A stretch of DNA of 64,000 nt, from assembly GCA_017163975.1 (NCBI GenBank), contig JAFFSR010000136.1, positions 14,009,501 through 14,073,500 of the forward strand. Direction: 5' to 3'. Under the pieces are notes generated by a model that ran no database searches, was not told the origin of the DNA, and was given only the letters and a program-made list of their open reading frames with translations. Source of the stretch: Anastatus disparis. Lineage: Eukaryota; Arthropoda; Insecta; Hymenoptera; Eupelmidae. Positions 13,059-24,510 of the stretch are shown here, piece after piece (position 1 is the stretch's first letter; each line of letters starts with the position of its first letter). A program made the position numbers and the translations under genes.

Positions 13059-14398
13059 TAAGAATTTAATGATTATGTAAAATAACTGAAACCTATGTAC
13101 AAACTTTGTAAGTTAATAATAAAAATACATTTGTGTAATAATGTGATTTATACCTTTTTGCTTATGTCATAAAATTAGAAAGATTTTTTTTTACTGAAAA
13201 ATTAAGTGAACAAACCTTTAAAAAAATGAAAAAATTAATATTACATTAATGATACCATCATTATAACTAAAATATAAATTGAGATCACATCAATATCGAT
13301 ATAAAATAGAATTATAACAAAAATATATTTAAAAAAATTGTGAGGTCAGTGATAGACATTCAATTTTTTATTGCATTTAATATCACAATCATGAGAATTA
13401 TTTAAAATATGTTGTAAGAAAAATATTGACAATAAAACTGAAAATAACAAAATAATTTCTAATTAATCAATGTAAAACTGACAATAAAAGGTAGTGATCT
13501 ACTTAAAAATATATTTACGAAATCTAGACTTGGACAATTAATAGTATAATATATGTATAATTCAATAAACAATACATTGAAATCCTCACAGCCGTCTAAT
13601 TTTTATAACATTTTCGAATTCACAACAAAATTTTTTAAACTTGTTTATAATTGGTCGACCCTCCCGCGACGAACATCAATTGGAAATGTATGAAATTAGA
13701 CAGGAAACTGGACGAGTAGTAGGAAGGTTTAACTTTATAGATACATTTAAAGTAGTCTCTGAAAGTAATCTTCATATTATAATTACAAAATTGTAAATGG
13801 TTTAGATATAATCGTAAATAATTTATAAATGATTAAAATTGGTTTTTGTGTATTATTAAAATTTCAAAATTAAAAAAAGATTTAGAAAAACGTTCAAGAA
13901 TTTTTTTTAAATTTAAATATCAAATGTTAAAAACAAATAATAAATATTATTTTTAAGTCTTCAAAAAGATCATAAGTGATAATGGTCCTCTTAAACGCTA
14001 TCAGAGGATGAATCTGCCAATTGTGTTTAAAGATACATTATTAGTCTTTTATTCTCATATACTATTTAAATTAGAAGTAATTTTATTTTTTTAGTTTTAT
14101 CATAGGTAATTAGATTTTTTCCCTGTGATATACTTGATTTTCATAATTATTGTATTAAAAACAATCAAAATTTGATCAACTGCTATTGGTTTAAAAATTT
14201 TTTAAAAAGTATTTTTACGATAATTTTAATGATTATGTATTAATGTTTACTGATTTTAGTACTTTGATAGACTAAATATAGTCGTTTGCAGTATACGAAA
14301 TCGGAAAATCATATTCAATGCTGTGTGCGATTTCTAAATAATACGTATTTAAATATTAAAAATTAATATGTATCAATTTAATAGATTTGATAAAATTG
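13059..14398. other. Intergenic spacer between serine protease 3 and the first SINE
   Basis: AT-rich. It holds an inverted repeat at about 13593-13702 (gtctaatttttat... pairing with ...atgaaattagac; arms near 27 bases around a GC-richer centre), likely an old MITE. Otherwise no gene seen. Confidence 0.45.
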
Positions 14399-14605
14399 AG
14401 GTCTCCAGTAGCTCACTCGGTAAAGCGATGGATTCATAATCTCGGGGTCCCGAGTTCGAATCCCGCTCTCGGCGGCTAAGTGATACAAGCACCACTGTAC
14501 GTTACATGCGCTTTGTTTACAAACATGCTGAAAACCTCAATCGCTAATTATCATCTTTATGATAGCATAAACACAGCGACGTTAAATAAAATAAAAAAAA
14601 TTGAT
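14399..14605 (+). mobile_element. tRNA-derived SINE, family 1, copy A
   Basis: The head resembles a tRNA gene with both pol III promoter boxes: an A box (tagctcactcggtaaagc) and a B box (gagttcgaatcc). A tRNA-unrelated body follows (accactgtacgttacatg...) and the copy ends in an A-rich tail (gttaaataaaataaa). Three further copies occur at 16.1, 47.5 and 50.3 kb. The anticodon region does not form a sound tRNA, so I call a SINE and not a tRNA gene. Confidence 0.85.
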
Positions 14606-15508
14606 AAAGTAGTTCGAAGTCGATCGATTTACCAATAAATGCATATTTTTTTAATTTCTGAGTTTTTGCTATCATAGATAATTAAGAGATCATGTTTTCT
14701 GTATGGGAGTAATACCTTTAGCCCTTAGTTGATAATGACGTCATCAAATTTATTTAATAAAAATAATTTCTAATTTTGTTCATGTATAATTTATAATAAA
14801 TTCTCCATATTTTTTCAAAATTACTATTTTTAATCAACGAAAAAAATTAAATTTTTTTCATGTTCAATAAATTTTTTAATTTCCAAAGACAAGGAAATTG
14901 TAAAAATATTTTAAAACAATTAAAAATCAATGTTTAAATTTCAAAATCAATGTTTGTTCGATAATATATTCAAGAAAGATAGCAGCTTGACGTTCACGAT
15001 CGATGAAAGTGTACATAAAATAATGCTGTAATTATTAGTTGATAAAAATATTTGATAACGAAATGTTAAACTAAATAAAATTTTAAATGCTCTAATAATT
15101 TTATTTGCTTTATTTAAAAATGAACTGCAAAAAGTGATATTAGAGAAATCTGATTTTCGCTTTTAGAATTTTAAATTATTTGCTATTAAGACATTATTAA
15201 TTACACATTGATAAAAATTTTTTTATGAACAGTTTCTATTTGTTAAGTTAAAAGATTTAAAAATAAAAAAAGTATTTGTTTTAAAAAAAAAGTTTAGTTT
15301 ATTGAAAGTTTAATTGTTATTTGCAGATAAGAATATAATTTTCATGAATACACGTAGGAGAGTTTGTAAATTTAATTGTCAGTGTATGTTTTGATAGCAC
15401 ACATCACGTTTTTCAGCAAACAGTATGTTTTTCAATCTCTATTGAACTGATTGCGTTTCAAATAAAAGGCAAATTATTATTGAAAAGAGTCTTTTAAAGT
15501 TTAGTAAA
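14606..15508. other. Intergenic region upstream of serine protease 4
   Basis: AT-rich. The last 150 bases are the likely promoter and 5' UTR of protease 4. No gene or repeat recognised. Confidence 0.4.
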
Positions 15509-17329
15509 ATGATACTGAACTTTGCGAATTTTTTATCACTGATTGCTTGTGTGGCAATTATTTTTTCACGTAAGTTTTTACATTATGATACAAATTTTAA
15601 ATTTGATATTTTATTTATTTTTTTAAAATTATGTACATATAATTTTCTTAATATAATGGACATCGTAATGCAGTTTTATGCTGCTCATATTTTACAAAAT
15701 AATAACAATTGCTTTAAAATAATTTTTTTATAGCATGCAATGGACAGACGGAATATGAAACAAGATCTTGTGGAATAATAAATGGTAGGCGTACTCAGTG
15801 TTTGGCTCTTAGACAATGCGATTATTTTCTAAATTATGTAAAGAGTCAAGGAATCAATTCACCAGCAGTTAGACAGACTTTGGAAGACAATAATTGTGGT
15901 TATATAGGATATCAGCCTAAGCTTTGCTGCCCTGTGCAAGGAGGAGGAGGCGGTACCAATCCAACACCTCCTACGAATCCAACGTCATTATTACCAGAAA
16001 AATGTGGTATAGATCAAGAGGGTAATAAAATAGTCGGAGGTGAAGTTACTGATTTGGGTGAATTTCCTTGGATGGCTGTACTAGAATATGACAAAGGTAA
16101 ATGATTAATGATAATTTATTTATTTTTTCATTTCATCATCGCCGTATTTATGCTATCATTGCGATAGTAATTAGCGATGGAGTTTTCAGTGTGTTCAAAG
16201 CACATATAACGTACATTGATGCTTATATCATTCGGCCGAGAGCGGGATTCAAACTCAAGCCCTCGAGTTACGAATACATCTCTCTACTTAGTGAACCACT
16301 GATGACCTCATCATACAAATATTAACATATTACTTTACCAATAGTTTATTAACTTTTAACAGTAACTACGAGCATTTGATTATTTATAATTTTTCCGTTT
16401 ATATTAATGCAAAATTAATTGCATTTAAATAAAATAGAAATTTTCAATAACAAAAGAAGAGTTTATTTATTTATTTATCTTAGATTTCTACGGGCTAGTA
16501 GCCCATTTATCTAGTTTTTTTCATTTTCAATGCCAACCAGCGAAAATTCGGAAAAACAATGTTAATTTATTGAAAAAAACGCAATATTTATTTATTGAAA
16601 AAATAAATTTTTAATATTTTAGGATATGAAAAAATAACTGGTTGCGGAGGTGTTCTTATTAGTAGGCGTTATGTTCTAACTGCTGCCCATTGCATTAAAT
16701 TAATTCCATCAACGTGGCGATTGCGTAGAGTTCGATTGGGCGAATACAATTTAAATACCAATCCGGACTGTATAGATGATGGCAATGGTGGTAGGTATTG
16801 TGCTGATCCAGTTCAAATTGTCGGTATTGAAGAAATGATTGTTCATGAAAATTTCATGTCACCCGCAAGATTCCGCAATGATATAGCATTGCTACGTCTT
16901 GATCGTGATATTCGAAATTCTGAATTCATTTTTCCAATTTGTTTACCACCCGATGGTAATGTTGGAAGAACTTTTTGGTCTGCTGGTTGGGGTCAGACGG
17001 AAAGTAGACTTAATTCCCAAGTTAAATTAAAAATAAAATTACCATTCTTTGACTTTGATCAATGTTACAATAGTTATGCAACAAAAAGAGTATATTTGGG
17101 AAATGGTCAAATATGCGCTGGTGGTAATGCTCAGCAAGATACATGCAAAGGAGATTCTGGTGGTCCACTTATGAGAGAAATTCGCCAACGTGGGGTTGCT
17201 AATAATAAATGGGTTGTCGATGGAGTTGTTTCCTTTGGATATTCACCATGTGGTAGACCAGGATGGCCTGCAGTTTATACTAAAGTTTATAATTATGTAC
17301 CCTGGATTATTAGTAAACTTAGACCTTAA
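15509..17329 (+). CDS. CLIP-domain serine protease 4
   Basis: Secreted CLIP-domain protease of 376 residues from exons 15509..15569, 15734..16096 and 16623..17329, all phase 1. Exon 1 encodes a signal peptide. The CLIP domain shows the conserved cysteine pattern ending in LCC. The linker is much shorter than in gene 2 and contains a five-glycine run and a Pro/Thr stretch. Activation is at Lys119-Ile120 (NKIVGG), so the activator must cut after Lys, not Arg as in gene 2. The triad is His164, Asp228 and Ser320, and the Asp six residues before Ser320 predicts trypsin-like specificity. Strong similarity to gene 2 across the whole protease domain shows a tandem duplication, with divergence concentrated in the linker. 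The second intron has acquired a SINE in reverse orientation. AATAAA lies about 35 bases after the stop. Probable role: haemolymph or venom protease cascade (inference). Confidence 0.93.
16120..16315 (-). mobile_element. SINE family 1, copy B (intronic)
   Basis: Reverse-orientation copy of the SINE seen at 14.4 kb, inside the second intron of serine protease 4. It carries the B box (gagtttgaatcccgctctcg on the - strand), the same tgtacgttat...gtgctttg body and an A/T-rich tail. More diverged than copy C at 50.3 kb. Confidence 0.8.
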
Positions 17330-20262
17330 ATTGAAATTCAATTTCAAATTATAAATTCAATTTAAATAAATTATTTTCATATTAACTATATAATTATATT
17401 ACAAATGTATTTTATTTTTAAAACTTATTCAAATTGTGCACGTTAGTAATTATATCTTTAACTTTTAATAAAAAAAAGTTGCAATCAAATGATCTTTATT
17501 TATTCACCTAACTTTTATTGTATTTACTAAATTTAAAAATTTTTGAAAATTGCTAAATACTTTATATTTTAAATTTTAATATATTTTAAAATTTGAAAAT
17601 TACAACTTTACACTAGAGTTGTTATTTAAAAACAGTGCAAATATTAATAATATTCCCACCTACATTTTTTATCTTGAAAGTAAAAATAATTTAGAATTTT
17701 TCCCTATCATTTTTACAATGAGATATTTCGTGAGAAAGTTTACTATTTAATTCTTTGATTTTGAAAGGAAGATACCGAACAATCAATTAATTTTATTCCT
17801 ACATATCTTTGTTAAATTTAGCAAGTGATATGAAAATGACTAAATATATATGCAGCAAAATCATTTCCTCACTATAATTATGTATCTTCATTACTGAAAC
17901 TAGAGTCAGATTAGACTTAAAACTTAAAACCAATTTATCTTATGTAAATTCTACTCAATGCGTGTAACCACATATAAGCGTTTTATACGAAGTGGAAGTA
18001 AAGTAAGGGAAAAAAGTATTCTGCCACGACTTATTTGAACATCGTAATTGAAATTTAAAAAGTAGATTTTTAAAAACCTGAATGGAAAAAAAATAAAATA
18101 AAATAAAATTTACTTTTAAATATATTTAAAATCAACTAGAAGTATATAGTTTTGACATATTTTTATATTTAATTTTCCTGACAAGCTGTTGTAATGCTTA
18201 AATTAAAAATAATTTTTTGTCAAAAAATTAAAAAACCTAATTTCAAAATTGCGGTATAATACTTTCTCCTTTGTTTTACCCTCTTAGAAATCACTTAGAT
18301 AATAGCTAACTTTTTCAGTGCATAATTCAACAGATATTCGAGTAAATAATTGTTAAATCAAATGTATGCTAACAGAAAAACTAAATCGAATATATTTTTT
18401 GATAGTAATTATATGGCTTAAAAAAATTGCTCCCTTAAATCGTAATACCAATTTCAAAGACAAATATAAAATAAAATAAAAAATAGTACATTGTTCAATA
18501 AGTATTTAAAGAAAATTTTACAATAAATGAATTCATCACCTGAGCGAATCGCGAGTGGCAAAAAGGCTAGCGCAAGAGCTTTTGAGCATTTATAGCATTA
18601 TTATTTTTTCTAATGATAGCCATAAAATTTATGTGTATAGAAGAATTTGCATGCACATAATGCCACATTTTGTTTTACTTTTGTGAGGAAGTAAGTTTTC
18701 ATGTTAGTTTAAAATTTGTAGTAAATTTAACTCTTTTTAAAAAAGTGATAAAAATAAAAAATTAAGCTACTTGTAATTAAAACGTTTCATTGGATGAAAT
18801 TTTTCTATCTATTTCAATCATATAATTTGATAAATGAAATTTTGAAGACTACTTCAATATTGAACTTTGCGTTATCACTCGAAAATATTCAATAACAACT
18901 TGATTAAAATAAGGATTTCTATTTATTTAGTTAAACGCTTAAGAGAATCTTTAATAAAAATGCTTAAATATAGATTCGCAATGTTATCTTATCAAATTGT
19001 GGGCAGTGTAGAAATACATAATACCACGGAAGATAATAAGATTAAAATTAAAGTTTATTTAACTCTCACAAGATGGCAGTAATGTTATAATTTTAATGGA
19101 GAACTTTATATTTTAATCAAATATAGAAAGAAATTCTCATATCACTTGGATTAAATAATCTTTTTTTAAAATCCAACAGATAGATGATCTATTTAATGTT
19201 TAGAGTTGCTGTTCATAAAACGTATATAGAGTTGTACATAATTATAAAAATCAAGTTTTAACTACTTCAACACTATTTACTATTTGATAATTGTAAAATC
19301 AAAGATACATCCAATACTTTTTATAGAATTCTTTAATAAACTTTTTTAACGACTCGATATTAAAATAATATATTTTATGATCTGGTAAGAGTGTTTCTAA
19401 GCGAATTTCTATCATTCTTTTTAATGACGAATGTAAGACTTACTATAGTAAAATTTTTGATTAAGCAAGATGGAAAAATAAATTCAGATTCATTAGATTA
19501 TCCGAAATGCAGTTGGTCGGAAAAATGTCTATATAATTAGATGTTTTTGAATTGCATGAATTACAAAATAATAATTTGAATTTATTATCCAGCAACGATA
19601 ATACAATGTATGTTCATCAATGTAAGCCGTTAACGTTATTGAAAAAGTACTATCTAGTAAACAGAAGGAATTGTTAAAAACGTAATTGAGAACTTTACAT
19701 TGATTTATATTAAGAATTATAATGATTGAAAAGCAACCATTTTTTCCCTTACGAAGAATCACTTTGTAAATAATATAGGTGATCATATAAAACGTAACGA
19801 AGCTCGAATACTTAAAATAATTGGAAAAACTTTAAATGTCTTGGTTTTTATACGATTCTACAACATTAATAGACGAAAATTTAAGACTGTTATTACCGAT
19901 GATTACAAGTACTAGTAAATAGCAATAAACGAAATTATAAGGGTACTTTATTATTTCAAAAAATATCTGTTCACTATCAAAAATGTTATATTTACTTAAA
20001 AAATTACTGTATAGGTTTTCGAAAAGACAAACGATTAATTTTTCTCAATTAAAAAATTTTTTATTCACTTTGTTAGTGATAGATATTACTCTCGCTAATT
20101 TTAAACATTCGTAACATCTTACTTTCGGTCTGCTTGTCGAGTTAATAAAGTGGACATTACTGTTGAGGTAGAAATAAATATATATAAATAAATAAATAAA
20201 TAAATATGTATGAAAAATAAAAACAATTATTCACATTAAGGAATTTTACAACAGGATATACA
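17330..20262. other. Gene-poor AT-rich stretch
   Basis: About 2.9 kb downstream of the protease cluster. Short open frames (for example 18867-19082 and 19529-19786 on the - strand) show no recognisable motif and look like chance. No repeats with clear ends seen. Confidence 0.45.
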
Positions 20263-20362
20263 ATTTTTTACACGGGCAGCATTCAGTGGGTACCTCACAG
20301 TTCGCTGGGAAGGAGTAAAGTATCCACTGTACGCGCCCTGTGTAAAACATTATACTTTTCAG
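20262..20362. repeat. Foldback repeat, ~34-base arms
   Basis: Left arm ttttttacacgggc...cagtgggtacc pairs with right arm ...tatccactgtacgcgccctgtgtaaaa. Short GC-richer loop. Probably a small MITE or its remnant. Confidence 0.55.
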
Positions 20363-21385
20363 TTTCGACGGCACTAAATAAATCAATTTTCTTTCAAACA
20401 GGTAATTTGCATTTGATTACGTAATATTTTAAATTAAGTTTTAAATTATATTTGCCAAGGTCCAGGTTTGTCACGTTGATGTGTCATGCAGAAACTGAAC
20501 ACTGTGTTTTTTAATCTTGATTTTTTATATTTAAATCTACGAAGAAAGGAAGGATTTCAATCATCATATTTATATAATTTTTTTTTTTATTTTATTTTAG
20601 ATTTTGTTGATAAAAAGGTTATAAGGATATTAAATAAATGGTGTCATATTTATAAATAAATATAGGATGTTTATTTTTAAAATTTATCTGTACATATCCT
20701 AACTTTGAATCGTGGAATAAGGAGATGCTTTTTAATAATCTTATAACTATAAATAATAAATAGAATAAAATTATAAAATTATAATTTTATTATATTGGCC
20801 ACGCCAGCAAACCAGCCCTCCTTACTCAACGTTCCATTACATTTATACTTATTATATTTTACTCAAATTTACTAAATGTCGCATGTTTAAAGTATACTCA
20901 ATATTTCTTAAAAATACATTAGGATAACTAATTTTAATACTTTCATATTAACAATAATAAATAATTTAGTGAAAGACATGCAATAACTAATAGTCGTTCG
21001 TAACATTATCACGGATCCTGTATTTAAAAAAATATCACCGAACGAAAGATATTATTCTCATATATTAATATATATTTTAAACAAATGGATATGAATTTAA
21101 GAGAACGTACAACGCATTACACACTGAAAATAAACGTCTTCTTCGCTAAGCACTCTGATTTATTTTAAATATCGTCTAATTAAATTAACCATTTGGATTT
21201 ATTAGTCGTGATAAAAAGATACCCACAATATAATTAATTAATAAACGTGAAAACGTAACATAATATTAAAAATCATAATTTTTCGATTTTTCATATTTAT
21301 TAAAATCGTTATTTTAATTATTAAAAAGAATCGCAACTTATTGATATAATTCTACAGGGTCAAGTTTACATTATGACGTATTTAT
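20363..21385. other. Intergenic AT-rich DNA
   Basis: No gene or clear repeat recognised. Mostly A/T homopolymer runs and short chance frames. Confidence 0.4.
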
Positions 21386-21407
21386 ATGTTGAAATTATTT
21401 TTTCGCC

Positions 21408-21600
21408 ATACCCTGCCCGAAACTACGACTTTCGTCCCGGCGCCGAAAAACAAAAGTCATAGTTTCGGCCCGGGTATGTCGAAAAATAGTATACACTCCA
21501 CGGGAGGTAAAATGGCTCGCCTTCGGCTCGAGGTGGCAATTATATGTGCTATGGACTCGACAGTACTTTACCTCCATTGGTGTGTAATATACTATCAAGG
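21408..21600. repeat. Double-hairpin foldback element
   Basis: Two consecutive inverted repeats. At 21410-21480, taccctgcccgaaactac pairs with its GC-rich partner ...tagtttcggcccgggta. At 21489-21597, atagtatacactccacg... pairs with ...ggtgtgtaatatactat around an inner GC-rich stem (ggctcgccttcggctcgagg). The string aaaaatagtatac also begins the hairpin at 62988, so these belong to a related family. Open frames across it on both strands are by-products of the palindrome. Confidence 0.6.
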
Positions 21601-21604
21601 TTAA

Positions 21605-22175
21605 ATAAACATTTTACTGTTGGTCTCATCTCTAAATATCATATTCATTTTCTAAAACAAAAGTTAATTACAAATAAAAAAATTAGTAGACCTAACTACG
21701 GGACTGCCAAATACTTAATGATAAGTGTTCTTCATAAAATGCCAAACTGAGGGAACACGAGCAGCTCACGCTTAGAAATATAGTGTTATATGAAATCTTT
21801 TGCAAATTACAGTAAAAATTCAGAACTTTACAATGATATTAAGAACAACTGAGGTTAACCATCAAATGAATGAGTAAAACAAAATTAAAGTTTAGTAACT
21901 TTAACATCTGACTTTATGGAATTTGATGAATGATTATCAATATTTTTTGAATAAAAAATATAGATGCATATAAAATGTTCATCAATCATCAGCTTATTTT
22001 GTTAAGATCACAATAAATTATTATTTGGATTATGTTGATCATTGAAAAAAAAATGTAATTATGATTAATTATAAAAAATGTCATGTGTTTTTATGTACTG
22101 TATAATTTAATTGTAAACCTTCAATATTACACGGTCAGGGTGAGTTCAAATATGAGAAGAACCTACGAATATCAT
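21605..22175. other. Intergenic AT-rich DNA
   Basis: No gene, RNA or repeat that I can support. Confidence 0.35.
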
Positions 22176-22257
22176 ATTTCTTTTATTTCTAACTCTGGAT
22201 CTGTGAACTGATGCCATAGCATCAGTTGACAGATCCAGAGATAGAAATAAAAGAAAT
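22176..22257. repeat. Near-perfect 82-base hairpin
   Basis: Arms of 39 bases (22176-22214 and 22219-22257) pair with only two mismatches around a 4-base loop (cata). The size fits a short MITE or a pre-miRNA-like hairpin. The high pairing is unusual for a conserved miRNA and favours a young palindrome. The sequence alone cannot tell. Confidence 0.6.
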
Positions 22258-22661
22258 TGCATTCTACACTAACTACGATCTTAGCTCGATACTGCCATCT
22301 TAATCACATTTCCCAAACACGTACTCACAGATGCCTTCTGTTTGCATTCTTTGTATACTTATTGAAAGCTAATTTTTTTGCATGCACAATTGTATTTAAA
22401 ATTGAAAATATCAAATAGACATAAGCAAACTGATCCACTCTGATTTTTTTGTCTCTTCAACTGAAAACTGTTTGCTCAGACTAGTATTAAAATAAAAAAT
22501 ATATAACCTTCTTTTTAAAATTTTAAAAATTTAGTGAAAAATTTAGAAATTATGCAGACAAATTCAGTAAAATTGTTTGCATTTGAACAATGCATATTTA
22601 CAGAATCTTAGGATATTTTTGATATGTATGACAGTATAAAAAAAGTTACGATTTGCCAGAA

Positions 22662-22786
22662 GGGCTATTCAAGTAGCGATACATATGTATGTATCGCGAC
22701 GATATGTATGGGGAAGAGAATAAAAAGTATGCGCGCGCATACATATAGCGTGATACATACATATGTATCACTGCTTGAATAGCTCC
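22662..22786. repeat. Foldback repeat with nested palindromes
   Basis: Outer arms of ~36 bases (ggctattcaagtagcgatac... / ...gtatcactgcttgaatagc) enclose a loop that contains the alternating palindrome tatgcgcgcgcata. The arms themselves contain the palindrome atacatatgtat. Confidence 0.6.
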
Positions 22787-22844
22787 TCAGGAATTCGCTA
22801 GTAACAAAACTATGTCTTAGGAAAGAAACTACTCGTTAACAAAA

Positions 22845-24510
22845 GTATAATGCCTGGCAATAAAATAGGATATTCAAAAAACGTAATAACCTTGAAAGTT
22901 ATCACTCTAGATCTTTTACCAATCTCTAGCTATCAACCATCTTTCATCATGGTTGTCCTAAAATTATAGTTTCCAATAATGAAAAGAAATTCAATTTTGT
23001 TGTTCAATTCTTAAAGATTCCTTTGAAAAATCATTGTTTATAAAAAACGAATTTATTATAAATTATTATATGTTTATTTTATGTTCATAATTTATTATAT
23101 GTTTATTTTAAACGAATATTACTCTGCATAATGACAGATTCTGAGTACATTTTGCTACATTCTAGTAAAAGTTTGGATTAAATCTTTTTGATTAAAGAAA
23201 ACTGTGTTTAAAAAGCTCAACTCGTTCAAAAGTTATACCAAAATGAAAAACATAAAAAATATCAGCACAATAATTTAATGGAAATTAAAGTTTAATTTTA
23301 TACTAATTTTTATAACAATTTTTATTTTTTTATAACTTTTGTATGGGTTGAGCTTTTTGAACACCTATAATTTTTAGAGGGATCGAGCTTTTTAAAATAT
23401 TGCAGAATGAATTTAAAAGCTCCCATTAGAGAGTAATATTCGTTATTATAAACAATGGTTTTTCAAAAAAATTTTTTGAAGATTGAACAAAATAACTCAT
23501 AACCTTGAAATGATCGAGTGTCAGACCGAATGCTTGCGGCTTTCTTCATAATTTTATGTATAAAAACATATCCGCAAATTTCAACAAGATCTGTGTCCCA
23601 AAGAAAAGATACTCTCCTTGTAAGTAAATTTTACGGAGTTAACCAGAATATAAGGCTAGATCAAGAAATAGCCATATTAGGATCTTTCTTTTATATGAAT
23701 ACAAACTCTGACTATATGATACGAAAGAAGTATGTTCTCGATAGTAGCTATGCCTTTAGCGGAAGCATGTCCATCTAGGACTTTGGTATTCACAGACAGG
23801 TCACTCACTTCTTAGTTTAAGCGTGAATATTGGAAATTTAAAGCCTCGAGGCCACTACTCTATAAATCTAAACTTATTTATGGTTTTTCATTTATAAATC
23901 AATTACTTATCATGCAGATCAAGCTAAGAATATTTTTCAATTTGAGAATAATTTGCTGATTACAAGGGTCGTCCGCGTCATCATAGTACATGATTAGATT
24001 AACATCACCTTGTTCTAATAATCTTTATTATAATTCTATACTAAATACCTGTTTTTGGTAAGAGAAACCAATCATTCGTTGATAAAAAAGGTATCTGTAG
24101 CAGTCAGCATAATTTGGATAAATGATATCCTTGGAAGTTCTAACGCTATTTTGCTTACCGGCCACTAGTCACTGATCATCTTTCATCATAATTGTCCTAA
24201 CATCATAAATTCCGATGATCGGAAGAAATTTGCTTATAAAAAACTGCTACTTTCTTGAGCGACATCGATATTATATATCCTTTAATTTCTCATCTTATAT
24301 CGGTTCACAACCCGGTTGTATGCGCGATCTACCGTTTTACAGACAAGTATAACCTGAAATCTAGGTTATTTTTGCGGAGTCAAGGAGAATAAAAGGTACG
24401 TCTTGATTAAGAAATAGGCATACCAAAAATCTTTTTGTTATACGAATACTAAATCCTACGATAAAATACAAAAAAAGTAAGTTGCCCGTAGTAGCTATGG
24501 AACCAAGTTC
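22845..24510. repeat. Old dispersed repeat, internally duplicated
   Basis: Two diverged segments recur in the same order. Segment X is at 22850-22985 and 24110-24245 (shared catctttcatcat.gttgtccta). Segment Y is at about 23480-23780 and 24290-24510 (shared agtagctatg, tcttt.tt.tatatgaatac-like strings). Between them, 23891-24065 matches 43907-44090. The open frame at 23518-23778 lies inside this repeat and shows no domain. It may be part of an unclassified transposon. Confidence 0.5.

Noticed and set aside
14399..14470. Possible tRNA gene
   Set aside because: The A and B boxes are good, but the stems do not form a sound tRNA, and the sequence continues into a body and A-rich tail shared by three other copies; it is a SINE.
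21386..21604. Overlapping open frames on both strands
   Set aside because: They lie in the palindromic arms and are mirror images of each other, an effect of the foldback sequence.
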